Positions 1-7,673 of a DNA stretch of 9,396 bases are shown here, in pieces (within the stretch, counting starts at the first letter, position 1; the number at the start of each line of letters is the position of its first letter). This DNA comes from Ramlibacter sp. (GTDB lineage Bacteria; Pseudomonadota; Gammaproteobacteria; Burkholderiales; Burkholderiaceae_C). Location of the stretch: positions 1 to 9,396 of the forward strand of contig JAQGMT010000217.1 of the NCBI GenBank assembly GCA_028292185.1, in the 5' to 3' direction. A model generated the notes under the pieces. The model was given only the letters and a program-made list of their open reading frames with translations. It was not told the DNA's origin and ran no database searches. Made by a program: the position numbers and the translations under genes.

Positions 1-1
1 G

Positions 2-3000
2 CGCAGCTCGTTCCGCCAGGCGGTGGAGCTGATCGAAAACAACATCGCCGCGCGCAAGGAACGCTACAGCATTCCCTGGGTGCTGGTTCTGAACGAAGGC
101 CGGGAAAGCCGGCAACTCCCGATCGAGCAATCCGGTGTGGCCAGCGCGCTGAGCACCGAGACCGCTTCGGCGGCGGCGACCCAGGGAATCTCCTGGCACT
201 TCTTCGACAAGGGCGTGGTGATCGACATGCAGGGCGCCTACCTCGGCTCGCCCGATGACGAGGACGCCACGCAAAGGCCCTGGGACGAATTTCTCGGGCT
301 GTGCCGCAACTACCGGCCGCAAAGGCCGTTCGACTCGGTGGTCATCACCGTGCCCGCGGCCTCGCTGTTGGACAGCAGCCCGGACGCATTGCTCGAACTC
401 GGCAAGATGGCGCAGCTGGCGCACCGTCGCCTGTGGCTGGCCCAGAACCGCTTTGCGATGCGCTTCGCGATCTACGTGGTGGTGTCGGACTGCGAGCAGG
501 TCGAAGGCTTCGCCGCGTTCGCCAAGGCCTTGCCCGAACCCATGAAAGCCGGGATGCTGGGCTGGTCTTCACCTTACGACTTGTCCACCACCTACCAGGG
601 CGAATGGGTGGACGAGGCCATGGACAACGTGGTGCGCACCGTCTCGGACACGTCGGCCGAACTGTTTGCGCTGGACAGCGGCAATACCCAGACAGCCAGG
701 TTCTTCCTGTTGCCCTCGCGGATCGATCGGGTCAGGGAGTCGCTCAGGGCCTACATCGACGAACTGATGCGCCCCAGCGCCTATCACGAGCCGTTTTTCT
801 TCCGCGGCATCTACCTGACCGGCGACAGCAGCGAGTCGGCGCAGCGGGCGGGCGCTCGCGCCGCCGGTCTGCCGGGCGCCGCGGCCGACGCGGACGCAGA
901 CGCGGAAATCGACGTCGTCTCGCAGCTGATGCGCGAACCCACGTTCCTGCGCGACCTGTTCGAGAAAAAAATCTTCATGGAGTACGGCGTGGCCCGGCCA
1001 TCGCGCCAGCAGCTCGCCAGGCCCACGCTCAGCCGCGCGGCGCAATGGGGTGCGGCCGTCGTCCTCGGCGCCTGGACGCTGGGCTTGGTCGTCGCGGGCG
1101 TGCAGTTGAACCGGCGCAATCCCGATCTGGCCAAGGAGCTGACCCAGATCGAGATCGATGCCAACTACCGCGCCCGCGCCAGCGACCGCGGCGAAGCCAT
1201 CCCGCCGGAATGGTATCGGGCCAAGACCTTGTCGCTGCTGGCCAAGGTGGACAAGCTCGATTCGGATCGGGCCTGGACCTTCTTCATGCCCGGGGCATGG
1301 GACATTTTCGACAACCTCGACTCGCGCGTGGCCGAACGCATCGAGCGGGAGTTCGGTGAACTCGCGATCAGGACGCTGCGGCGCGAACTCTATGCGCGCG
1401 CCGCCGATTTGACCGGCGTGGTGCAGGACGCGAGTACCTCGGAGTTGATCATCGGCGGCGACTGCGCCGCTCCGGGCGGATTCGCCGCGATCGCCAACGC
1501 GCCGCGCAAAGCCAGCGTCATGGCCGAAGACCTGCCGGAGCTGGCGGCGATGAACCAGTACGTGGCCGCGGTGGAGCGGCTGGACCAGGCGCTGGTGGCG
1601 ATGGTCAGGCTGCAGAAGCCCAACCCGACGGCTCCCGACGATCTGCGACTGCTGGTGAAGTACACCCTGGGCGCGGAACTGCCGGGCAACCTGACGCAAA
1701 GCATCCGTTTCTTCCAGGGCGACGAAAACCACCCGCCGCCCAGCGCGGTCAGCGTGCGCCACATTCAGCAGGCGGTGCGCTGCACGCTGGACAAGGGCAT
1801 GAATGCGCTGGACCAGCGCTTGTTTGCCAACAACGACCTGCTGGTCGCCGAACGCCAACTCGGCGCTCAGGGAATCCGGCTGTTCGCGGGCGAGGCCGAT
1901 GGCGGCGCGTTCGCGGACACGGTGCGCGGTTACCAGTCCATCGTCGCTCTGATCCGCGACGAGGAAACCCTGGTGGGCGGTGGCAAAGGCGCCTGGATGC
2001 GCCAGTCCACCGCGGAACTGGGCCCGGCCTACGAAGCGCTGCTGGCGCGCATCACGCAGTCGCGCCGCATGTTGGGCCAGGACGCGGCGGAGCCGGCGCG
2101 GCAGCACGCCATGGGCGAACTTCAGCGGTTCCGCACCGAGTTCAACACCCGCTTCGGGGCGGGCGCCCCGTCGGCCCTGGTCTGGAACGACAAGGAGATG
2201 CGCTTTTCCATTTCGCCCGAGCGGCTCGCCCTGCGGGACGCGCTGGCCGGGCTGCTGGCGCAGCCCTTCATGGCGCCCGCGACCGACCGCGCCATTCCCG
2301 CTCCACCCGAAGAGGGCGTGCTCACCTGGAACACGGCCAAGCTCGATCAGGGGCTCGCTCTGGCCGAGCCGCACAAGGCGTTCTTCGCGGACTCGCTCGC
2401 CAAGTTCCCGGTGCCGGTGCGCGCCAGCGTGTCGGCGGTCGTGAATGCGCAGTTCGCGCGCCTCATGAGCGATGCGGCCATCGATTCGCTGACCATCGTC
2501 GAACGCCCGGACGCCGGCGTCATCGGCGATGCCGCCGCCTTCGACGCGTCGCGAACCCGCTTGGCCAAGCTGCAGGAACTGCTTGCCGCAACGGGCGCGC
2601 CGGACAAGGCCGACGCCTTGCGGGCGCTGATGTCGCACGACGCCTTGCTGCGGCTGCGCCAGATGGATGCCAAGCTGAACCAGACGGAGCTGTATGCCAT
2701 CCGCGGACGCAACTTCGCTGACTGGCCCGGCGACCGGGGGCCGGTGCTGCAGGCTTTCGGCGTGCCCGACGTCGGTGGGCTGATGCAGTACCTGGCGTTG
2801 CAGTTCAGCCGCGCCGAAGCCCTGGGCCGGCAATCGGAAACCTACCTCGCGTCACTGGACCGGTCGGCCGCGGAGTCGCAGCTGGCACAGCGCTGGCGCG
2901 CCATCAATCGCGAACTGGAACGGTATCGCCTGAAAAACCCCAACGGCACCCTCGGCGCGTACGAACAGTTCCTGATCACCGTCGGCGCCGAGATCGACCG

Positions 3001-3919
3001 CTTCACCTGCTCGGAAAAGCTGGCCGGCAAGGCCCCGGCCAGCCGGCCGGCCGACTACTTCGGCGAGCGTCACCTGCAGGTGTACAACGCGCTGGCGGCG
3101 CGCTGCGCCGAACTGCAAACCGGCGAACTGCAGGACCTCTGGTCTTCCTTCTCGGGGGACTTCAACCGGCTCCTGGCAAGCCGCATGCCATTTGCGTTGT
3201 CCACTTCGAGGGATTCGTCGGACGCCGACATCGAGGACGTCGGCCAGATGACTCGAACCTTCGACAAGATCGCGCGCACGCTGAAGCAGGCGCCGACCAC
3301 CGGCCGCGCCGGCACCAACCTCGCACCCGTGCGGCGCTTTGCCGAACAGTTCACGCTGGTCAAAGGCTTCCTGGCGCCGCTGTTCCCGGTGGAAGAGGGC
3401 GCGGTCGCCGGGTACGACATGGCGGTGGAGTTCCGGGCCAACCGGGGCGCCGAGATCGAAGGCAACAAGATCATCGAGTGGACGCTCGACGTCGGCGGCC
3501 AGACGCTCAAGCTGCGCGACGCGCCGCGTCCTTTGCGCTGGGAACCCGGCACACCCATCGTGCTGACGCTGCGGCTGGCCAAGGACGCGCCTGTCACCGC
3601 GGTCTTCGATCCGCAGCAGCCGCAGATGGCCGCGGAGGGCAAGACGGTCACGTACCGCTTTGCGGACACATGGTCGTTGCTGCGTCTGATCCAGGCCCAG
3701 CGCGACGCAGGCGGCGCGGCCGCGGGAGAAGGGCGCTCGCAGCTGCTGCGCCTGGAGTTTCCGCTGGCCGACGCCGGCGGGGCCACCGGCGACAAGCTGC
3801 CCGCCCAGTCTCGCGTCCGGGTGTACATGCGGCTCACGTTGTCCGCGGTCGGCAAGCGCACGCCGGTGTTCTGGCCGGGAACCTTCCCGAGCCGGGCGCC
3901 TGAATTCAAAGGGCCATAG
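2..3919 (+). CDS. tssM: TssM (IcmF/VasK) T6SS membrane-complex protein, 5'-truncated by the window edge
   Basis: TssM is the large inner-membrane subunit of the TssJLM envelope complex that anchors the T6SS baseplate; its C-terminal part spans the periplasm. The frame is open from base 2. The GTG at 23 is an ordinary valine codon, not a credible start, and the N-terminal membrane hairpin lies outside the window. Numbering from that GTG, residues 18-38 align with the IcmF P-loop region (PW..L......QSG). FFFRGIYLTG at 258-267 matches the family's 'RGFYFTS' segment, and a transmembrane helix follows at about 342-362 (starts WGAAVVLG, ends VVAGVQL). A long helical periplasmic region comes next. 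A beta-rich C-terminal domain covers about 1130-1298, with WSLLRLIQ at 1217 corresponding to the usual 'WALFRLL'. Oddities: the Walker A residues are replaced (NEGRESRQ, 24-31), the Walker-B-like motif reads DMQG (68-71), and an acidic Ala-Asp run lies at 287-295. The visible 1305 codons plus a missing N-terminus make it longer than most family members. The family call is secure; the subtype is not. Confidence 0.93.
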   Translation, partial: RSSFRQAVELIENNIAARKERYSIPWVLVLNEGRESRQLPIEQSGVASALSTETASAAATQGISWHFFDKGVVIDMQGAYLGSPDDEDATQRPWDEFLGLCRNYRPQRPFDSVVITVPAASLLDSSPDALLELGKMAQLAHRRLWLAQNRFAMRFAIYVVVSDCEQVEGFAAFAKALPEPMKAGMLGWSSPYDLSTTYQGEWVDEAMDNVVRTVSDTSAELFALDSGNTQTARFFLLPSRIDRVRESLRAYIDELMRPSAYHEPFFFRGIYLTGDSSESAQRAGARAAGLPGAAADADADAEIDVVSQLMREPTFLRDLFEKKIFMEYGVARPSRQQLARPTLSRAAQWGAAVVLGAWTLGLVVAGVQLNRRNPDLAKELTQIEIDANYRARASDRGEAIPPEWYRAKTLSLLAKVDKLDSDRAWTFFMPGAWDIFDNLDSRVAERIEREFGELAIRTLRRELYARAADLTGVVQDASTSELIIGGDCAAPGGFAAIANAPRKASVMAEDLPELAAMNQYVAAVERLDQALVAMVRLQKPNPTAPDDLRLLVKYTLGAELPGNLTQSIRFFQGDENHPPPSAVSVRHIQQAVRCTLDKGMNALDQRLFANNDLLVAERQLGAQGIRLFAGEADGGAFADTVRGYQSIVALIRDEETLVGGGKGAWMRQSTAELGPAYEALLARITQSRRMLGQDAAEPARQHAMGELQRFRTEFNTRFGAGAPSALVWNDKEMRFSISPERLALRDALAGLLAQPFMAPATDRAIPAPPEEGVLTWNTAKLDQGLALAEPHKAFFADSLAKFPVPVRASVSAVVNAQFARLMSDAAIDSLTIVERPDAGVIGDAAAFDASRTRLAKLQELLAATGAPDKADALRALMSHDALLRLRQMDAKLNQTELYAIRGRNFADWPGDRGPVLQAFGVPDVGGLMQYLALQFSRAEALGRQSETYLASLDRSAAESQLAQRWRAINRELERYRLKNPNGTLGAYEQFLITVGAEIDRFTCSEKLAGKAPASRPADYFGERHLQVYNALAARCAELQTGELQDLWSSFSGDFNRLLASRMPFALSTSRDSSDADIEDVGQMTRTFDKIARTLKQAPTTGRAGTNLAPVRRFAEQFTLVKGFLAPLFPVEEGAVAGYDMAVEFRANRGAEIEGNKIIEWTLDVGGQTLKLRDAPRPLRWEPGTPIVLTLRLAKDAPVTAVFDPQQPQMAAEGKTVTYRFADTWSLLRLIQAQRDAGGAAAGEGRSQLLRLEFPLADAGGATGDKLPAQSRVRVYMRLTLSAVGKRTPVFWPGTFPSRAPEFKGP
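3908..3913 (+). promoter_or_regulatory. Probable ribosome binding site of tssA
   Basis: AAAGGG lies inside the last codons of tssM, 10 bases upstream of the ATG at 3924. With only 4 bases between the tssM stop and the tssA start, the two genes are probably translationally coupled. The match to Shine-Dalgarno is moderate. Confidence 0.5.
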
Positions 3920-3923
3920 CGGA

Positions 3924-5078
3924 ATGGACCGGCCTGTTTTCTTGTCGGGCGCCGAAGCGCTGCTGACACCGTTGGCCGGCGCGCAGCCGGCTGGCCGTTC
4001 GATCAGGTACGAGCCTGAGTACGGTGCGATACGGCTGGCGCGGGAGGAAGAGGACCCGAGCCTGCCCATGGGCGTCTGGGAGCGCCCGCTGAAGAAAGCC
4101 GATTGGCCGCTGGTCGAAACGAAATGCGTGGAGACACTGCGGACGCAGTCCAAGGATTTCCAGGTCGCGGCCTGGCTTTGCGAAGCCTGGATCCACCTGC
4201 ACCAGGTCGAAGGCTGCATCAGCGGCGCGAACCTCCTGATCGGGCTGGTCGAGCAGTTTTGGGATTGCGCGCATCCGCAGATCGAAGACGGCGACGATGA
4301 CGCCCGCGCGGCGCCCTTCATCTGGATCAACGAAAACCTGCCGACCACCTTGATGCTGCACATCGAGCTCCTGAAGGTGCCCGAGCGAGTGCCCTCCGTG
4401 GTCACGTTGGCCATCTGGGACCATGCGGTTTCCAGCGCTGCGCTGAAGGCCCCCGTCGCCGTCAAGGCGGGTGATCCGCTGGCGGAAAAGCCCCTGACAC
4501 GCGACGACATGAATGCCAGCGCGCAGGGCAAGAGCCTGGCGGCGCTGGCATCGATGCGCAGCCGATTGCAGTTCGCCGCCGGCCGATGGGACAGCCTGGC
4601 CCAGATGCTCGATGCGAGGATGGGTGTGAACGCCCCGAGCGTCGCGCGCGTGGCCGAAATGCTGCGGCGCCTGGAGCGGGCGGCCCACAGCTTGACCGGC
4701 GGCCGCGAGCCGGCGCCTGCGGTCCAGACGCCCGCGGCAGCCCCGGCCGACCCGCCGGTCAGCGCGCAGCCCAATGAATCCAACCGGAGCCCCAGCATGG
4801 TCAGTGCCACTCCCCAGCATGCCGCCGCGCCCGGCGACCCCGAATCCCTCATGCGCCCGGGCCCCATCACCAATCGCGAAGAAGCCTATCGCCTGCTCGA
4901 GACGGTGGCGGCGTATCTGCAGAAAACCGAGCCGCACAGCCCCACCCCGTACCTGATCAAACGCGCGGTCGCGTGGGGCCGCATGTCGCTGGCCGACCTG
5001 ATGCAGGAAGTGGTGCGGGAAGAGGGCGACATCACCCGCTTCTTCTCGTTGCTCGGCATCAAGGAAGCGCGCGAATGA
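3924..5078 (+). CDS. tssA: TssA (ImpA_N family) T6SS baseplate/sheath assembly protein
   Basis: TssA proteins bind the baseplate and sheath/tube components and coordinate polymerisation of the contractile tail in the cytoplasm. This is a complete 384-residue protein. The ImpA_N domain occupies about residues 8-150: an early 'LL.P......G..IRY.P.Y..IR.AR.EEDPSLP.GVW' pattern, then WPLVETKC and the helical LEAWI-type segment (AAWLCEAWIHLH, 82-93) with FWDC at 112-115. An Ala/Pro-rich linker spans about 258-312. The conserved C-terminal segment covers 313-384, with NREEAYRLL, TEPHSPTPYLIKRAV and WGRMSLADLM. That combination is typical of TssA with a compact C-terminal domain rather than the long VasJ/sheath-capping type. 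The start at 3924 is supported by the domain beginning immediately after it and by the upstream AAAGGG. It follows tssM by 4 bases, so it is almost certainly in the same transcript. Nothing looks truncated. Confidence 0.95.
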   Translation: MDRPVFLSGAEALLTPLAGAQPAGRSIRYEPEYGAIRLAREEEDPSLPMGVWERPLKKADWPLVETKCVETLRTQSKDFQVAAWLCEAWIHLHQVEGCISGANLLIGLVEQFWDCAHPQIEDGDDDARAAPFIWINENLPTTLMLHIELLKVPERVPSVVTLAIWDHAVSSAALKAPVAVKAGDPLAEKPLTRDDMNASAQGKSLAALASMRSRLQFAAGRWDSLAQMLDARMGVNAPSVARVAEMLRRLERAAHSLTGGREPAPAVQTPAAAPADPPVSAQPNESNRSPSMVSATPQHAAAPGDPESLMRPGPITNREEAYRLLETVAAYLQKTEPHSPTPYLIKRAVAWGRMSLADLMQEVVREEGDITRFFSLLGIKEARE

Positions 5079-5110
5079 AGCCTGAACCACCCCTGCCCGC
5101 CCCGCCCAAG

Positions 5111-5115
5111 AGGAG
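5111..5115 (+). promoter_or_regulatory. Ribosome binding site of orf3
   Basis: AGGAG sits 6 bases upstream of the ATG at 5122, in the 43-base gap after tssA. It is the strongest Shine-Dalgarno sequence in the window and fixes the start of orf3. Its strength suggests that orf3 is translated well and independently of tssA. No promoter-like -35/-10 pair is evident in the same gap. Confidence 0.75.
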
Positions 5116-5121
5116 CACCTG

Positions 5122-7029
5122 ATGTCCACCAAGAAAAAACCCGCGATCGTCAAACCGGCCGAATGGCAGGAAAGAACGTCGTTGCGCCTGAGCAGCCGCA
5201 GCGGCACGACCCGCGAGATGGATACCGCTTACACCCGCTGGTACAACAGCCTGAGCCAGCCCAACGCGAGCATCACCGAGATGTACCGGTCCGGGCTTCA
5301 GACGATCCTGGAAACCTACTACAGCGAGCACGGCGCCAGTTGGGACAAGCTGGAGCGCAACAAGGCCAGCAACGGCCTCATCCAGTACATCTACGAGCTG
5401 ATCAAGCAGGACGACCCGAAGCTCGCGGCCACCCGGACGCGGCTGGCGAAGGACAACGTGCATTCGCGCTACGGCGTGCTCTACCTGCTGGGGAACATCG
5501 ACATCGACATGAGTTTCGGCGCGATCGCCCTGGAGGGCGTGGGCGCCATTGGGGGCGCCTTGGCCGGCGGGTTCGGCACCGACTTCTCGCAGATCCACGA
5601 CGTGGACAAGGTGGACAAGGTCGCCTGGGGGGTGAAAGGCATTCGCAGCCACCTGCCATCGCAGCTGGGATTCGTGCCCGACAAATTCGAGATGAGCGTG
5701 TCCGACACCCATGGCTACGCCAACGCGCTGGGAACGACAGTGATCCAGAAAGGCATGGATTTCTACAACAAGCCGACGTCCGGGGCCACACCGGCGAGGA
5801 TCGGCACTCGCCAGGTCGGGGTCCAGGGCGGCAGCGCCATTCCGATGGCCCCGCCGCTGCAGAACTGGGGCGGCAAGGGCCCGCCGTGCGCCGTGGGCAA
5901 CATGAACTACCTGCAGGCCGGCAGCCAGTCACTGACCACTTCGGCGGCGCAAAGCGACTATGGCTTTCCCCTGACGGTGCGCGCCTTCAAGGCGATGAAG
6001 CGGCACCCGATCCGGGCGATCGCTTTCGCGCCCCTGAGCGGCGCGGTGCTGGTGGGAGCGGCGTTCACCGACGCCATGGCCAAGGTCATCGAGGCCCTCA
6101 CCTGGCTGATCAAGACGCTGATCGACTGGCTCAGGGAAAAGCTGAGCGAGGCCATGGAGTCGCCGGTCACCGTGGGGCTCGATGCGATCAAGGGCCTGGT
6201 GCTGGCGGCAGTCAAGTCGATTGCGGCGTCGGCGGTTCCGTTCGTCGGTGCGGGCATCGACCTCGCTGTGGGTATCGGCAAGTCGTTCAATGCCATCAAG
6301 ATGAAGGTCGGCGCCTGGCTGGAGCGCCGCAAGATCCGCATCACCGACGGCCATCCCGCGCTGCTGGCGAGCAAGATCGAAAGCATGCTCACGCGCGACA
6401 TCATGTCGGGCCTGTGGGTCACCATCAAGGGCGCCATCCAGATGGCGCTGGCGGCGACGATTCCCGGCATCCAGAGCCTGGTGAGCGCGATGGCGACGGC
6501 GGCTGAATGGGTGATCAAGTTCGTGATGCGCCTGTCCGAACTGGCCGCGCTCAAGTTGTTCCTGCTGCAGGCGAAGGTCGCATTCATGAAGGAACGCAAA
6601 TTGACCGCGCAGGAGCCGGGCTCGCCCCATCGGACGGTCCATGAGACCGGGGGCATGATCAACGACCTGGAGGAATTCAAGAAGTTCTACCAGAAGGGCT
6701 GCAACGCCAGCCCGATCATCGCCATGCTGACGCTCAACACCGGCATCTGCGGCAGCCAGTGGCAACTGCAGACGATGTTCAGCGACATCGGCTTGATCGG
6801 CCAGAAGGAATTCAATTCCGGCACGGCTTATTTCACGCGCCTGAAGGATTACGGACGCAAGTACCTGAAGGACTGCGGATTCGAGTTCACCCCTGACCTG
6901 GCGATCCGGAGCGCGGGCATCAATGAAAAGCGGTACATCGAAGGCCTGCTGAATCACGCCAAGGGAATTCACAAGCAGTCCGACCGCATGGGCGTGAACA
7001 CGTCGGGTATCGGCTGGGCTACGGCCTGA
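5122..7029 (+). CDS. Uncharacterised T6SS-linked protein with membrane-active helical core; candidate effector
   Basis: I do not recognise a named family. The 635-residue protein starts at an ATG with AGGAG 6 bases upstream and has no signal peptide. Residues 1-13 are basic (MSTKKKPAIVKPA). Residues 14-115 look like a compact helical domain. A glycine-zipper-like stretch occupies 133-152 (GAIALEGVGAIGGALAGGFG). Residues 153-290 are mixed, with a Gly/Pro-rich loop at about 218-262. Residues 298-395 and 425-488 contain successive hydrophobic or amphipathic helices (for example ALTWLIKTLIDWL and AVPFVGAGIDLAVGIG) separated by a basic WLERRKIRI segment. The final 125 residues (from about 511) look like a separate folded domain containing three of the four cysteines (527, 543, 585). 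A soluble start, internal hydrophobic helices and a position right behind tssA fit a T6SS-delivered pore-forming or membrane-inserting effector. That is inference: no catalytic motif, PAAR repeat or MIX motif was recognised. A structural accessory protein is the main alternative. The CDS itself is secure. Confidence 0.9.
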   Translation: MSTKKKPAIVKPAEWQERTSLRLSSRSGTTREMDTAYTRWYNSLSQPNASITEMYRSGLQTILETYYSEHGASWDKLERNKASNGLIQYIYELIKQDDPKLAATRTRLAKDNVHSRYGVLYLLGNIDIDMSFGAIALEGVGAIGGALAGGFGTDFSQIHDVDKVDKVAWGVKGIRSHLPSQLGFVPDKFEMSVSDTHGYANALGTTVIQKGMDFYNKPTSGATPARIGTRQVGVQGGSAIPMAPPLQNWGGKGPPCAVGNMNYLQAGSQSLTTSAAQSDYGFPLTVRAFKAMKRHPIRAIAFAPLSGAVLVGAAFTDAMAKVIEALTWLIKTLIDWLREKLSEAMESPVTVGLDAIKGLVLAAVKSIAASAVPFVGAGIDLAVGIGKSFNAIKMKVGAWLERRKIRITDGHPALLASKIESMLTRDIMSGLWVTIKGAIQMALAATIPGIQSLVSAMATAAEWVIKFVMRLSELAALKLFLLQAKVAFMKERKLTAQEPGSPHRTVHETGGMINDLEEFKKFYQKGCNASPIIAMLTLNTGICGSQWQLQTMFSDIGLIGQKEFNSGTAYFTRLKDYGRKYLKDCGFEFTPDLAIRSAGINEKRYIEGLLNHAKGIHKQSDRMGVNTSGIGWATA

Positions 7030-7049
7030 GACACCGGTAAGCCGCAGCC

Positions 7050-7664
7050 ATGGGCGCGCCGCTGGCTGCCCTCAGTCGCGATTCGGTGGTTGTGCGGCTC
7101 TACGACAGCTTCGGCCTGCAGGACCGAGCCGGCATCGCGCCGCCGCTGGTCTTCGCACGCGCCGAAGATGCGCAGGACTACCTGCTGCGATGGAGCCCTG
7201 ACGCGGGCGCCATCATGGCCTTGCGCCATGCGCTGTACCGCTGCGAGCAGTCTCTCGCGGTTTTCTCGTTTCCCGACCGGCACATCATCTATCTGCTCGC
7301 ATGCAAGCTCGCGCAGGGCGCGCTGCTGGTCACCGAGGGCGAGCCGCCGCTGGCGGGCGGCGGCTGGCCGCTGGCTCCTGCTGCGAGCGTGACGGCGCCG
7401 GACTCGACGGCGCTGGTAAGCCTCGATGCGACGCCGGTGCGTCCGCCCGCGCCGCCGCTGCTGCCGCTGCTGGAAGAACTGCAGATCGAAGGGGCCGAGG
7501 TGCTGCCTGAGATCGAGCAGACCCTGGAGCAGATCGACCTGACCATGGCGTCCATCGACCTGGCCGGCGTTTCGCTGGAGCCCACGCCGTCCAAGGTGCC
7601 GCAGATCGAAACGGCCATGACCGCTGCCACCGCGACCGTGAAAAAAACGCTCGACGACCTCTAG
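7050..7664 (+). CDS. Uncharacterised T6SS-locus protein: small N-terminal domain, Ala/Pro linker and helical tail
   Basis: This 204-residue protein starts at an ATG 20 bases after the orf3 stop. The Shine-Dalgarno signal is weak (only GGTAAG-like bases upstream), so translation may depend on coupling to orf3. Residues 11-96 form a probable globular alpha/beta domain, beginning SVVVRLYDSFGL and ending DRHIIYLLACKLAQGALLV. This D..hh..LA..LA.G.hhh pattern gives a weak impression of the short N-terminal domains seen in some T6SS-associated toxins and adaptors, which I cannot confirm. Residues 97-137 are an Ala/Pro/Gly linker. Residues 138-204 are predominantly helical and Glu/Thr/Ala-rich, ending KKTLDDL. 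The tail resembles the next gene in composition. orf5 follows in the same frame after a TAG codon, so orf4 may be the N-terminal part of a longer protein. There is no signal peptide or membrane helix, so it is not a typical membrane immunity protein. Function unknown; a chaperone/adaptor or toxin component is possible. Confidence 0.8.
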   Translation: MGAPLAALSRDSVVVRLYDSFGLQDRAGIAPPLVFARAEDAQDYLLRWSPDAGAIMALRHALYRCEQSLAVFSFPDRHIIYLLACKLAQGALLVTEGEPPLAGGGWPLAPAASVTAPDSTALVSLDATPVRPPAPPLLPLLEELQIEGAEVLPEIEQTLEQIDLTMASIDLAGVSLEPTPSKVPQIETAMTAATATVKKTLDDL

Positions 7665-7673
7665 GCGCGCCGC
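7662..7673 (+). other. In-frame amber junction between orf4 and orf5
   Basis: The orf4 stop TAG (7662-7664) is followed by GCG CGC CGC and then the orf5 ATG at 7674, all in the same frame. Removing or reading through this one codon would join the two proteins into one chain of at least 782 residues. A poor ribosome binding site before 7674 (only AGG at 7663-7665, overlapping the stop) adds to the suspicion. It may be a nonsense mutation, programmed readthrough, a sequencing error, or simply two adjacent genes that share a frame. Confidence 0.85.

Noticed and set aside
23..25. GTG at base 23 as the true start of tssM
   Set aside because: The frame is open upstream to the window edge, no ribosome binding site is visible, and a TssM starting here would lack the N-terminal membrane hairpin found throughout the family.
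301..1359. 352-codon + strand frame inside tssM
   Set aside because: Overlapping shadow frame within a recognised domain of TssM. Its Arg/Gly/Ala-rich translation has no fold pattern.
569..2833. 754-codon open frame on the - strand, antisense to tssM
   Set aside because: It lies wholly antisense to a clear tssM. The translation is Arg/His/Gln-rich with no domain pattern, as expected for a shadow frame in GC-rich DNA with G/C third positions.
3021..3055. GGCC/CCGG-rich palindromic stretch in tssM as a terminator or recombination site
   Set aside because: It lies inside the coding frame with no following T-run, and it encodes ordinary TssM residues. It is explained by GC-rich codons.
2852..4873. 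673-codon open frame on the - strand spanning the tssM/tssA junction
   Set aside because: It is antisense to two well-supported genes and crosses their boundary. Its composition (Arg, Ala, Ser, Cys-rich patches) is that of a shadow frame, and no ribosome binding site or motif was seen.
5601..5620. Direct repeat GTGGACAAG GTGGACAAG in orf3 (VDKVDK)
   Set aside because: Two copies of a 9-base unit keep the frame and probably reflect a small in-frame duplication or chance. It is not evidence of a mobile element or recombination site.
6736..6780. Papain-like active-site motif in orf3 (NTGICGSQW, around residue 543)
   Set aside because: It resembles the C1 peptidase 'QG.CGSCW' turn, but the position of the catalytic second cysteine is Gln and I see no downstream His/Asn pair. 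It is probably coincidental.
7641..7647. A7 run near the end of orf4 as a programmed frameshift site
   Set aside because: The codon phase (AAA AAA ACG) does not fit a standard X XXY YYZ -1 slippery heptamer. A frameshift is also not needed to reach orf5, which is already in the same frame.
7664..7671. GGCGCGCC (AscI site) at the orf4/orf5 junction as a cloning scar
   Set aside because: An eight-base all-G/C palindrome is expected by chance in DNA this GC-rich, and nothing around it looks vector-derived.
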